Positions 8,382 to 15,295 of a stretch of DNA of 27,521 nt are shown piece after piece. The DNA is from Pseudomonadota bacterium. GTDB lineage: Bacteria > Pseudomonadota > Gammaproteobacteria > Xanthomonadales > Rhodanobacteraceae. The stretch spans positions 1 through 27,521 of the forward strand of contig JAEYZH010000066.1 of NCBI GenBank assembly GCA_023430685.1, written 5' to 3'. Position 1 is the first letter of the stretch, and each line of letters starts with the position of its first letter. Position numbers and translations under genes: made by a program. The notes under the pieces are model-generated. The model had not been told where the DNA came from. It did no database searches and worked only from the letters and a program-made list of their open reading frames with translations.

Positions 8382-8422
8382 CAGAAGCGGAAGAGCAGAA
8401 GCGGAAGAGCAGGAGCGGAACG
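8381..8422. repeat. Three tandem 14-bp units
   Basis: GCAGAAGCGGAAGA occurs at 8381-8394 and again at 8395-8408, with a third, slightly diverged copy GCAGGAGCGGAACG at 8409-8422. The array abuts the right palindrome of the inverted element and ends 14 bases before the parE stop codon. Confidence 0.8.
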
Positions 8423-8436
8423 GCGAGCCGCAGCAG

Positions 8437-10326
8437 TCAGACTTCGAGCGAGGCGAGGTCGCCCTTGGTTTCGAGCCAGTCCTTGCGGTCCGCGGCGCGC
8501 TTCTTGGACAGCAGCATGTCCATGACCCTGGCGGTGCCGTCGTCGGGTTCGATCGTGAGCTGCACGAGGCGGCGCGTGTCGGGGTCGATCGTCGACTCGC
8601 GCAGCTGCGACGGGTTCATCTCGCCGAGGCCCTTGAAGCGCGTCACGCTGACCGCGCCGCGGATCTTCTCGCGTTCGATCTTCTCGAGCATCGCGTCGCG
8701 CTCGGACGCGTCCAGGCAATAGAACACCTGCTTGCCGACGTCGACGCGGAACAGCGGCGGCATCGCGACGAAAACGTGTCCTTCGCGCACGAGCTTCGGG
8801 AAGTGGCGCAGGAACAGCGCCGACAGCAGCGTCGCGATGTGCAGTCCATCCGAATCCGCATCGGCGAGGATGATCACCTTGCCGTAACGCAGGCCCGAGA
8901 TGTCGTCCTTGCCGGGATCGCAACCGATCGCGACCGCGAGGTCGTGCACTTCTTGCGATGCGAGCACCGAGCCCGATTCGACTTCCCAGGTGTTGAGGAT
9001 CTTGCCACGCAGGGGCAGGATCGCCTGGAAGTCCTTGTCGCGTGCCTGGCGCGCGGAGCCACCGGCCGAATCGCCCTCGACGAGGAACAACTCGGTGCGC
9101 GAGAGGTCGCTGGAGGCGCAGTCGGCGAGCTTGCCCGGCAGCGCGGGACCCTGCGTGATCTTCTTGCGCACGATCTGCTTTTCGGCCTTCAGTCGCAGCG
9201 TCGCGCGTTCGATCGCGAGCTGCGCGATGCGCGTGCCGATCTCGACATGCTGGTTGAGCCAGAGCGAGAAGCCGTCGTGCACCGCGTTCTCGACGAACCC
9301 GGCCGCGTCGCGCGAAGACAGCCGCTCCTTGGTCTGGCCCGAGAACTGCGGATCGGTCATCTTCAGCGAGAGCACGAAGCAGAGGCGGTCCCAGACGTCG
9401 TCGGGCGCGAGCTTGATGCCTCGCGGCAGCAGGTTGCGGAACTCGCAGAACTCGCGCAGCGCATTGGTCAGGCCCGAGCGCAGGCCGTTGACGTGGGTGC
9501 CGCCCTGCGCGGTCGGGATCAGGTTGACGTAGCTTTCCTGCGTCAGCTCGCCTTCCGGCAGCCATGCGACCGCGAACTCGACCGCGCCGTCGGGGCGCTG
9601 GTGGTGCCCGACATAGAGGTCGGGCGGCAGGTACTCCGTCGCGCCGAGCATCGAGCGCAGGTAGTCGCGCAGGCCGTCTTCGTAGTACCACTCGAGGCGT
9701 TCGCCGCTGGCTTCGTCGAACAGGCGCACGCTGAGGCCTGCGCACAGCACCGCCTTGGCGCGCAGCACATGCTTGAGGCGCGGCAGCGAGATCTTCGGCG
9801 AATCGAAGTACTTCGGGTCGGGCCAGAAGCGCAGCGTGGTGCCGGTCTGCTTCTTCGGCACGGTGCCCGTCACCGCGAGGTCGCTCGCGCGGTCGCCATT
9901 GATGAAATCCATGCGGTACTGCTGGCCATCGCGCCGGATCGCGACCTCGACGCGCTGCGACAGCGCATTGACGACCGACACGCCGACGCCGTGCAGGCCA
10001 CCCGAGAACTGGTAGTTGCGATTGGAGAACTTGCCACCCGCGTGCAGGCGCGTGAGGATCAGTTCGACGCCGGCGATCTTCTCCTCGGGATGGATGTCGA
10101 CCGGCATGCCGCGGCCGTCGTCGGCGACTTCGACCGAACCATCGGCGTGCACGATCACCTCGATCGTCTTCGCGTGGCCCGCGAGGGCCTCGTCGACCGA
10201 GTTGTCGATGACTTCCTGCGCGAGGTGGTTGGGGCGCGAGGTGTCGGTGTACATGCCGGGCCGGCGCTTGACCGGGTCGAGGCCCGACAGCACTTCGATG
10301 TCGGCGGCGTTGTAGCGGGAACTCAT
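8437..10326 (-). CDS. parE: DNA topoisomerase IV subunit B (ParE)
   Basis: The ATPase and Toprim subunit of topoisomerase IV, which decatenates daughter chromosomes together with ParC. It is full length at 629 residues (E. coli ParE 630). The GHKL ATPase domain shows EVIDNSVDEALAG with catalytic Glu38 and Asn42, DDGRGMP (69-75) and GGLHGVGVSVVNAL (from 109). The Toprim domain carries VEGDSAGGSA with Glu417, PLRGKILNT, and ADADSDGLHI with the magnesium aspartates 489, 491 and 493; this DSDG form and the length fit ParE rather than GyrB. The C-terminal RFKGLGEMNPSQL block is present. It sits alone between beta-helix genes on the same strand; parC is not in the window. The 3' side carries the repeat elements at 8216-8422. 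Confidence 0.97.
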   Translation of the reverse strand: MSSRYNAADIEVLSGLDPVKRRPGMYTDTSRPNHLAQEVIDNSVDEALAGHAKTIEVIVHADGSVEVADDGRGMPVDIHPEEKIAGVELILTRLHAGGKFSNRNYQFSGGLHGVGVSVVNALSQRVEVAIRRDGQQYRMDFINGDRASDLAVTGTVPKKQTGTTLRFWPDPKYFDSPKISLPRLKHVLRAKAVLCAGLSVRLFDEASGERLEWYYEDGLRDYLRSMLGATEYLPPDLYVGHHQRPDGAVEFAVAWLPEGELTQESYVNLIPTAQGGTHVNGLRSGLTNALREFCEFRNLLPRGIKLAPDDVWDRLCFVLSLKMTDPQFSGQTKERLSSRDAAGFVENAVHDGFSLWLNQHVEIGTRIAQLAIERATLRLKAEKQIVRKKITQGPALPGKLADCASSDLSRTELFLVEGDSAGGSARQARDKDFQAILPLRGKILNTWEVESGSVLASQEVHDLAVAIGCDPGKDDISGLRYGKVIILADADSDGLHIATLLSALFLRHFPKLVREGHVFVAMPPLFRVDVGKQVFYCLDASERDAMLEKIEREKIRGAVSVTRFKGLGEMNPSQLRESTIDPDTRRLVQLTIEPDDGTARVMDMLLSKKRAADRKDWLETKGDLASLEV

Positions 10327-10390
10327 CCGTGGGCGATCCGTGCGATGGCGAACACCGCAGCATGGCGAGTGTCGCCTACGCGATCAAGTC

Positions 10391-10420
10391 CCGCGACGCG
10401 GCGAGGCCGCCCCGTCGCGG
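10391..10420 (-). terminator. Hairpin after beta-helix gene 3
   Basis: Seven-base outer stem CCGCGAC/GTCGCGG and five-base inner stem GCGGC/GCCGC around a GAG loop, with a CCC bulge on one side. It starts 8 bases beyond the stop at 10428. No T-run follows, so an intrinsic terminator is possible but not certain. It also lies upstream of parE (start at 10326). Confidence 0.45.
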
Positions 10421-10427
10421 CCATTCC

Positions 10428-11864
10428 TCAATGCTCGAAGCCGTGGCAGAAGAGCGTGTCGGTGCGGTACTCGTAGGCGCCGACGTCGGTGCGCGCGAGC
10501 GACGGATGGCGACAGGCGACGAGGTCGACCGTGCGCGGATGGCCGGGGCCTCGCTGGTCGGTTGCGAGTGCGCCAGGGTTCGCTCCGGCATCGATCGCAG
10601 GGCTGTCATGCGCGATCGGGTGCACCGCGGCGAATGCGGGTCCGTCGATGGCGAGCGGCAGCAACTGTGCGTCGACCCCGTACTGGTTGTCGACGTCCGC
10701 GCCATTGACGAGCCCGACCGCGGGCGTCGTGTGCAGCAGCGACCGCGACACGTTCAAGGTGCGCAGCGGCGACGACGAAGGGCTGATGTCCACGCGCGCG
10801 AACTCCGCATCCGAGCCGTGCGTGTTGTGCGCGAACAATGTGCTCTCCACGTGCAACTCGGCCCCGCCTACCCATACGGCGCCGCCGTCGCTCGCCGATG
10901 CGCTGCCCGCGGTCGCGGTGCGGTTGTGCGCGAGCGTGCAGTTGCGCAGGTGCAGCGTCCCGCTGTTGACGGCGACGATGCCGCGGCCACCCGAGTGCGG
11001 CGTGAAGTTGCCCGAGAACGTGCTGTTCTCGATCACGCCGGGCGCGCTGCCCGGACTGGTCGAGCCACCGAAACTGATCGCCGCGCCGAGAGGCTGCTGC
11101 ACCGAGTTGCCGATGAAGCTGCTGCGCGCCACCCGAAACGACGGCATCGTGGTGCCTGCGTTGATCGCGCCGCCGGCGAAGTACGAGGCGTTGTCGACGA
11201 ACGCGCTGTCCTCGATCACCACTTCCGGGGCCGGGGTGCCGAAGTAGAACCCGCCGCCGTAGTTCGCGCGGTTGCCTTGCACGAGGCCGCGCGTCATGCG
11301 AAAGCGGCCGTTGCTGTGGTAGATCGCGCCACCCGAGTCGTTGTTGCCCGGACCGGCCTGGTTGCCGGTGAACGTGACGTCCTCCAGTGTGAGGTCGCCG
11401 CCGACAAGGCGAATCGCGCCGCCGCGCGAGACCGATGCGTTGTCGCGGAACACGGCATTGCGCACGACGAGGTTCTCGTCGTCCGCGAAGATCGCGCCGC
11501 CGTCGGACGCCGCGCCATGCTCGAAGGCCATGCCCGAGAGCACGGACGTGGTGCGCGTGCCGCTCGCGCGATCGAGCACGAGGATGCGGTGATGGCCAGC
11601 GCCGGAAATCGCCAGTACCTCCGGCCCCGGGCCCTCGATGACGAGTGCGTCGGAGACGAGGATTTCCGCGGCCAGGGTGATCGTGCCGGCGAGTGCGGGC
11701 TGGAAGCGAATGGTGTCGCCACCCGGCGTCGCGTTCGCCGACGCCACGGCCGCGCGCAGGCTGCCCGGGCCGCTGTCCGCGAGCGAGGTGACGTTGAAGA
11801 TGGCAGCCGCCGCCGGCGAGGCGAGTGCGGTCAGCGACAGAACGAGGCACAGCAATCGTTGCAT
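10428..11864 (-). CDS. Secreted right-handed beta-helix protein 3 (paralogue of gene 4)
   Basis: An exported protein of 478 residues. The signal peptide MQRLLCLVLSLTALASPAAA is probably cut near residue 20, and GGAG lies 5 bases before the ATG. The N-terminal domain reads FNVTSLADSGPGSLRAAV...DTIRF...GTITLAAEILVSDALVIEGPG, the CSLREAI-like opening, and is clearly paralogous to the next gene. Rungs with GGAI and GGGF turns fill about 120-400 (DGGAIFADDENLVVRNAVFRDN; VTFTGNQAGPG; STFSGNFTPHSGGRG). The end is SPAIDAGANPGALATDQRGPG...RTDVGAYEYRTDTLFCHGFEH. Cys in ACRHPS and in FCHG could form a disulfide that ties down the tail (inference). No catalytic site is recognised; a surface or extracellular role is likely. 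Confidence 0.8.
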   Translation of the reverse strand: MQRLLCLVLSLTALASPAAAAIFNVTSLADSGPGSLRAAVASANATPGGDTIRFQPALAGTITLAAEILVSDALVIEGPGPEVLAISGAGHHRILVLDRASGTRTTSVLSGMAFEHGAASDGGAIFADDENLVVRNAVFRDNASVSRGGAIRLVGGDLTLEDVTFTGNQAGPGNNDSGGAIYHSNGRFRMTRGLVQGNRANYGGGFYFGTPAPEVVIEDSAFVDNASYFAGGAINAGTTMPSFRVARSSFIGNSVQQPLGAAISFGGSTSPGSAPGVIENSTFSGNFTPHSGGRGIVAVNSGTLHLRNCTLAHNRTATAGSASASDGGAVWVGGAELHVESTLFAHNTHGSDAEFARVDISPSSSPLRTLNVSRSLLHTTPAVGLVNGADVDNQYGVDAQLLPLAIDGPAFAAVHPIAHDSPAIDAGANPGALATDQRGPGHPRTVDLVACRHPSLARTDVGAYEYRTDTLFCHGFEH

Positions 11865-12066
11865 GGAAGCTCCAGCAGGTTCACGGCGTCGCGCGGGGCG
11901 ACCGACGGCGCAGGATGCACGGCATCGCGAGCGAGGTCGCGGAACCCGTCGCCCATGTGAGCGTGATGCAGTTCTTGCGAAGCACGAAGCGATCCCGCCT
12001 GGTGCTTGCTCGGGCCTTGTCGCGGAGTTCGTCGCGCGCTCGCGCGGGACGCAGTGGCGCGCAGGT

Positions 12067-12100
12067 GCCACGCCGCGTGGTCGCACCCACGCGGCGTGGC
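12067..12100 (-). terminator. Strong hairpin (14-bp perfect stem) after beta-helix gene 4
   Basis: GCCACGCCGCGTGG (12067-12080) and CCACGCGGCGTGGC (12087-12100) form a perfect 14-bp stem around a 6-base loop. It starts 47 bases beyond the stop at 12148. No T-run follows on the minus strand, so it would be a GC-rich, Rho-assisted or processing hairpin rather than a classical terminator. It lies in a 283-bp gap with no recognisable gene, and a regulatory binding site is an alternative. Confidence 0.5.
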
Positions 12101-12147
12101 GGGCCCCGGGGAGGAGGGCCGTGAACGGAAACGGCGCGCGGCGTTCG

Positions 12148-13623
12148 TCAGTCGTTGAAGCCGTAGCAGAAGATCGTGTCGGAGCGGTACTCGTATGCGC
12201 CGATGTCGGCGCGTGCGACCAGCGGTCGGCGGCACGGATTGGCGTCCATCGCGCGCGCGAAGCCGGGCCCGCGCTGTTCGGTCGTCAGGTTCGCGGGATT
12301 GGCACCCGCATCGACGGCGGGGCTTGCGAGCGGCAAGGCGTGCACCGGCGTCGCGCCACCCGAGTACGCGAGCGGCATCAGCTGCGCGTCGGCTTCGAAG
12401 TTGCCGCTGCCCGGATTCGTGATGACTCCGATCGCGGGCAGCACCTCGAACAGCGAGTGGTCGACCGAGAGCGTGCTCTCGCCGCCGCCGCCGGTCAGGC
12501 GCGTGAGGTCGCGTGGCGTCGATGCGTTGCCGTGCGTGTTGTCCGCGAACAGCGTGCTCTGCACCGTCACGCGCGTCGATGTGCCGTTCGCCACCCACAA
12601 CGCGCCGCCTGCGTTCGGCGTGCCGGCTGCATCCGGCGAGGTGCGGTTGTGCGCGAACGTGCTGTTGCGCACGATCATGTTGCCCGACGCGATCGCGAGC
12701 GCGCTGCCGCGGCCGGAGTCGTGCTGCGAGATGTTGCCGGAGAATGTGGTGTTCTCGATCACGTTCTCGGGCGAGCCTGCGTCGGTCACGCCGGCGAAGT
12801 AGATGGCGCCGCCTTCGGTCTGGCTGGTCAGCCAGTTCTCGACGAAGGCGCTGCGGCGCACCGTCAGCTGGGTCATCGTGCCGACGTTCATGCCCGCGCC
12901 CGTGTGGGTCGCGGTATTGCCCTGGACCAGCGTGTCGCTGATAGACGCGCTGATGCCCGGCGAGGACATCGAGATGCCGCCGCCGGACAGCTCCGCGTCG
13001 TTGTCGACGACGCGGCAACGTTCCATCACGAGCGACGTGCGATCGGCGTAGAGGGCGCCGCCCGAAGGCTGGAAGCCGCCCGCGACCGAGTTGCCGACGA
13101 GGTGGACGTTGACGAGCGTCAACGCCGAACCCGACGTGCTGATCGCGCCGCCGCGACGCGCGGCATGGTTGGCCGTGAACACCATGTTGGTGAGGCGCAG
13201 CGGGACCTGGTCGAACGAGGGCGCGAGATAGAGGCCGCCGCCCTGGTCGTCGTTCGCCGCGACCGCGCGGCCGCCGGTCACGGTGAGTCCGCTGAACGCG
13301 AACGCGCGATCGTCGGGGCCGTTGTCGTCGATGTGGAACACGCGGCTCGCGTCGTTCGCATCGATCGTGATGCGGTTCGCGCCGGGACCCGCGATCGTGA
13401 GGCTGTCGCTGACCAGCAACTCGCCGCTGGCCAGCGTGATCGTGCCGGTCAGTCCGGTCTGGAATGCGATCGTGTCCGCGCCGCTCGCGGCATTCGCCGC
13501 CGCGATCGCGGCGCGCAGGCTGCCGGCGCCGGCATCGGCGAGGCTGGTCACGGTGAAGGTGGCGGCGTGCGCGGCGGGGAACGCGCAGAGAAGGGCGGCG
13601 GCGAGCGGGGCAAGCGATTTCAC
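12148..13623 (-). CDS. Secreted right-handed beta-helix protein 4 (paralogue of gene 3)
   Basis: A 491-residue exported protein starting at GTG; AGGAGT lies 7 bases before it. The signal peptide MKSLAPLAAALLCAFPAAHA is cut near residue 20. The opening FTVTSLADAGAGSLRAAI...DTIAFQTGLTGTITLASGELLVSDSL matches gene 3 almost position by position, indicating duplication. Rungs include GGLYLAPSFDQVPLRLTNM, RRGGAISTSGSALTLVNV, VQGNTATHTGAG and TTFSGNISQHDSGRGSAL. The end is SPAVDAGANPANLTTEQRGPGFARAMDANPC...RADIGAYEYRSDTIFCYGFND, with the same Cys pair as gene 3. It is divergent from the MdtD-like exporter across 135 bp. The role is not known; the fold and export are well supported. Confidence 0.8.
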   Translation of the reverse strand: MKSLAPLAAALLCAFPAAHAATFTVTSLADAGAGSLRAAIAAANAASGADTIAFQTGLTGTITLASGELLVSDSLTIAGPGANRITIDANDASRVFHIDDNGPDDRAFAFSGLTVTGGRAVAANDDQGGGLYLAPSFDQVPLRLTNMVFTANHAARRGGAISTSGSALTLVNVHLVGNSVAGGFQPSGGALYADRTSLVMERCRVVDNDAELSGGGISMSSPGISASISDTLVQGNTATHTGAGMNVGTMTQLTVRRSAFVENWLTSQTEGGAIYFAGVTDAGSPENVIENTTFSGNISQHDSGRGSALAIASGNMIVRNSTFAHNRTSPDAAGTPNAGGALWVANGTSTRVTVQSTLFADNTHGNASTPRDLTRLTGGGGESTLSVDHSLFEVLPAIGVITNPGSGNFEADAQLMPLAYSGGATPVHALPLASPAVDAGANPANLTTEQRGPGFARAMDANPCRRPLVARADIGAYEYRSDTIFCYGFND

Positions 13624-13758
13624 GGGCGACTCCTGGCTGGTTGGGCGCCGGCGTGCTCCGGGAATCCGGAACGGCGGCGCATGTCCTTCCTAGAACGCAG
13701 CGTGCGGCGTTTTCCTATCACCGGGTACACTCGCCCGCGAGCGGCCGAGGAAGCATCC

Positions 13759-15162
13759 ATGCGGGACACCGCCTCCAGCAGGTCGCTGCTCTGGCTCGTC
13801 GCGGTCGGCGTCTTCATGCAGATGCTGGACTCGACGATCGTCAACACCGCGCTGCCGTCGATGGCCCGGAGCCTCGGCGAAAGCCCGCTGCGCATGCAGT
13901 CGGTGGTGGTCGCGTATGCGCTGACGATGGCGACGCTGATTCCGGCTTCGGGCTGGCTCGCCGATCGCTTCGGCACGCGGCGCGTCTACCTGTCGGCGAT
14001 CGTGCTGTTCACGCTGGGCTCGCTGCTGTGCGCGGTTTCGCGCGATCTCGCGCAACTGGTCGCCGCGCGCGTGGTGCAGGGCGTCGGCGGTGCGATGCTG
14101 CTCCCGGTCGGGCGCCTCGCGGTGCTGCGCACGGTGCCGCGCGCACAATTCCTCGCGGCGATGAGTTTCGTGACGATCCCGGGCCTGTTCGGACCGTTGA
14201 TCGGGCCGACACTCGGCGGCTGGCTCGTGCAGGTCGCGTCCTGGCACTGGATCTTCCTGATCAACCTGCCGGTCGGCGTGCTCGCCGTGGCCGCCGCGTT
14301 GCGCGTGATGCCCGCATTGCGCGGCGACGTCGCGCGCTTCGATTTCGCGGGCTACCTGATGCTGTCCTTCAGCATGGTCGCGATCTCGCTGTCCCTGGAC
14401 GGCTTGTCGGGATTTGGAGCGCGCCACGCGGGCGTCCTGATGCTGATGCTCGCAGGCCTCGCGGGGCTCGCGGCGTACTGGCTGCACGCCGCACGCGCGC
14501 CCCGGCCGCTGTTCCCGCTGCAATTGTTCGGCATCCACAGCTATCGCGTCGGCGTGCTCGGCAACCTGTTCGCGCGCATCGGCAGCGGCAGCATGCCGTT
14601 CCTGATCCCATTGCTGCTGCAGCTCGGCCTCGGTTACAGCCCGATGGACGCGGGCATGATGATGATCCCGGTGGTGCTCGCGGGGATGGCGTCCAAGCGC
14701 CTCGTGGTGCCGTTGGTCGGGCGGCTCGGCTACCGCCGCGTGCTGATCGGCAACACGCTGCTGGTCGGGCTCGCGATGGCGGGTTTCGCCCTGATGGAAC
14801 CCGGCCAGCCGACGTGGCTGCGCGTCGCGCAGCTTTCGGCGTTCGGCCTCGTCAACTCGCTGCAGTTCACCGCAATGAACACCGTCACGCTGTCCGAGCT
14901 CGAGGCCGATCTCGCGAGCAGCGGCAACAGCCTGCTGTCGATGGTCATGATGCTCGCGACGAGCCTCGGCGTCGCACTGGCTGGCGGCCTGCTCGCGGCA
15001 TTCACGCAAGCCGGCGCGGCGATCGATGCGGCGGAGGTGCTGTTCGCGTTCCGCGCGACCTTCCTCTGCGTCGGTTTCGTCACCGCGCTTTCGGCGTGGA
15101 TCTTCTGGCAGCTCGCGCCTCTGCTCGCGCCGGTGGCGGCGCAGGCGGGCGAGACGGTTTGA
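13759..15162 (+). CDS. mdtD: MFS exporter, DHA2 family, MdtD-like
   Basis: A 14-helix (DHA2) proton-driven multidrug-type exporter of the inner membrane, 467 residues (E. coli MdtD 471). It follows MdtD closely: FMQMLDSTIVNTALPSMARS with the helix-1 acidic residue, LIPASGWLADRFGTRRVYL for the conserved loop 2-3, ARVVQGVGGAMLLPVGRLAV, the proline/glycine antiporter block FVTIPGLFGPLIGPTLGGWL, ASWHWIFLINLPVG, RIGSGSMPFLIPLLLQLGLG, and LASSGNSLLSMVMMLATSLGV near the end. GAGGAAG lies 5 bases before the ATG, which fixes the start; a longer upstream frame is only antisense of beta-helix genes 3 and 4. MdtD sits in the mdtABC cluster in E. coli, but no RND partner is present here. The substrate is unknown. 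Confidence 0.92.
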   Translation: MRDTASSRSLLWLVAVGVFMQMLDSTIVNTALPSMARSLGESPLRMQSVVVAYALTMATLIPASGWLADRFGTRRVYLSAIVLFTLGSLLCAVSRDLAQLVAARVVQGVGGAMLLPVGRLAVLRTVPRAQFLAAMSFVTIPGLFGPLIGPTLGGWLVQVASWHWIFLINLPVGVLAVAAALRVMPALRGDVARFDFAGYLMLSFSMVAISLSLDGLSGFGARHAGVLMLMLAGLAGLAAYWLHAARAPRPLFPLQLFGIHSYRVGVLGNLFARIGSGSMPFLIPLLLQLGLGYSPMDAGMMMIPVVLAGMASKRLVVPLVGRLGYRRVLIGNTLLVGLAMAGFALMEPGQPTWLRVAQLSAFGLVNSLQFTAMNTVTLSELEADLASSGNSLLSMVMMLATSLGVALAGGLLAAFTQAGAAIDAAEVLFAFRATFLCVGFVTALSAWIFWQLAPLLAPVAAQAGETV

Positions 15163-15295
15163 CGTCGCGCCGCCTGCGCCCCGTCGATGCCGGGACGCAC
15201 GCCGGAACCTTCGTGACGCGGAAAGGGCGGCGCCGCGAAGGACGCTCGCCGATGGGGTCGATGCCGGCGATGCGAGGTGAAGTGCCGGAGCCGCC

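Larger units (their letters stand above)
8020..8436. other. 417-bp gene-free region between beta-helix gene 2 and parE
   Basis: This is the only gene-free gap above 300 bases. The part next to the beta-helix gene (8020-8215) should hold its promoter; on the minus strand it contains a weak TACAAA-like -10 around 8109-8114 within CATTGTGTACAAATC. The middle is a 166-bp inverted-repeat element (8216-8381), followed by three 14-bp tandem units (8381-8422) that run almost to the parE stop codon. I see no convincing small gene in it. Confidence 0.6.

Noticed and set aside
8216..8422. CRISPR-like array because of repeated palindromes and tandem units
   Set aside because: There are no regularly spaced identical repeats with unique spacers and no cas genes; the structure is an inverted pair plus a short tandem array.
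6352..10476. Open frame of 1374 codons on the plus strand
   Set aside because: It runs antisense through the beta-helix genes and parE. The peptide is Arg/Asp/Ala-rich without domains, as expected for the mirror frame of high-GC coding DNA; parE on the minus strand has all family motifs.
11865..12147. Small minus-strand open frame of about 69 codons between the duplicated beta-helix genes
   Set aside because: It is Arg/Thr/Ala-rich, has no ribosome site and ends near the hairpin; it looks like chance in GC-rich DNA.
5145..12190. Recurring plus-strand peptide of the type EAVAEDRVGA...ADVGA in several frames, looking like a conserved protein family
   Set aside because: It is the reverse-strand reading of the shared DxGAxE...DxIFxxGFE ends of the beta-helix genes, so the similarity is a mirror of the real tail.
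11638..13758. Long N-terminal extension in frame with the MdtD-like exporter
   Set aside because: It is antisense to beta-helix genes 3 and 4. The strong GAGGAAG site and the family start at 13759 show the true beginning.
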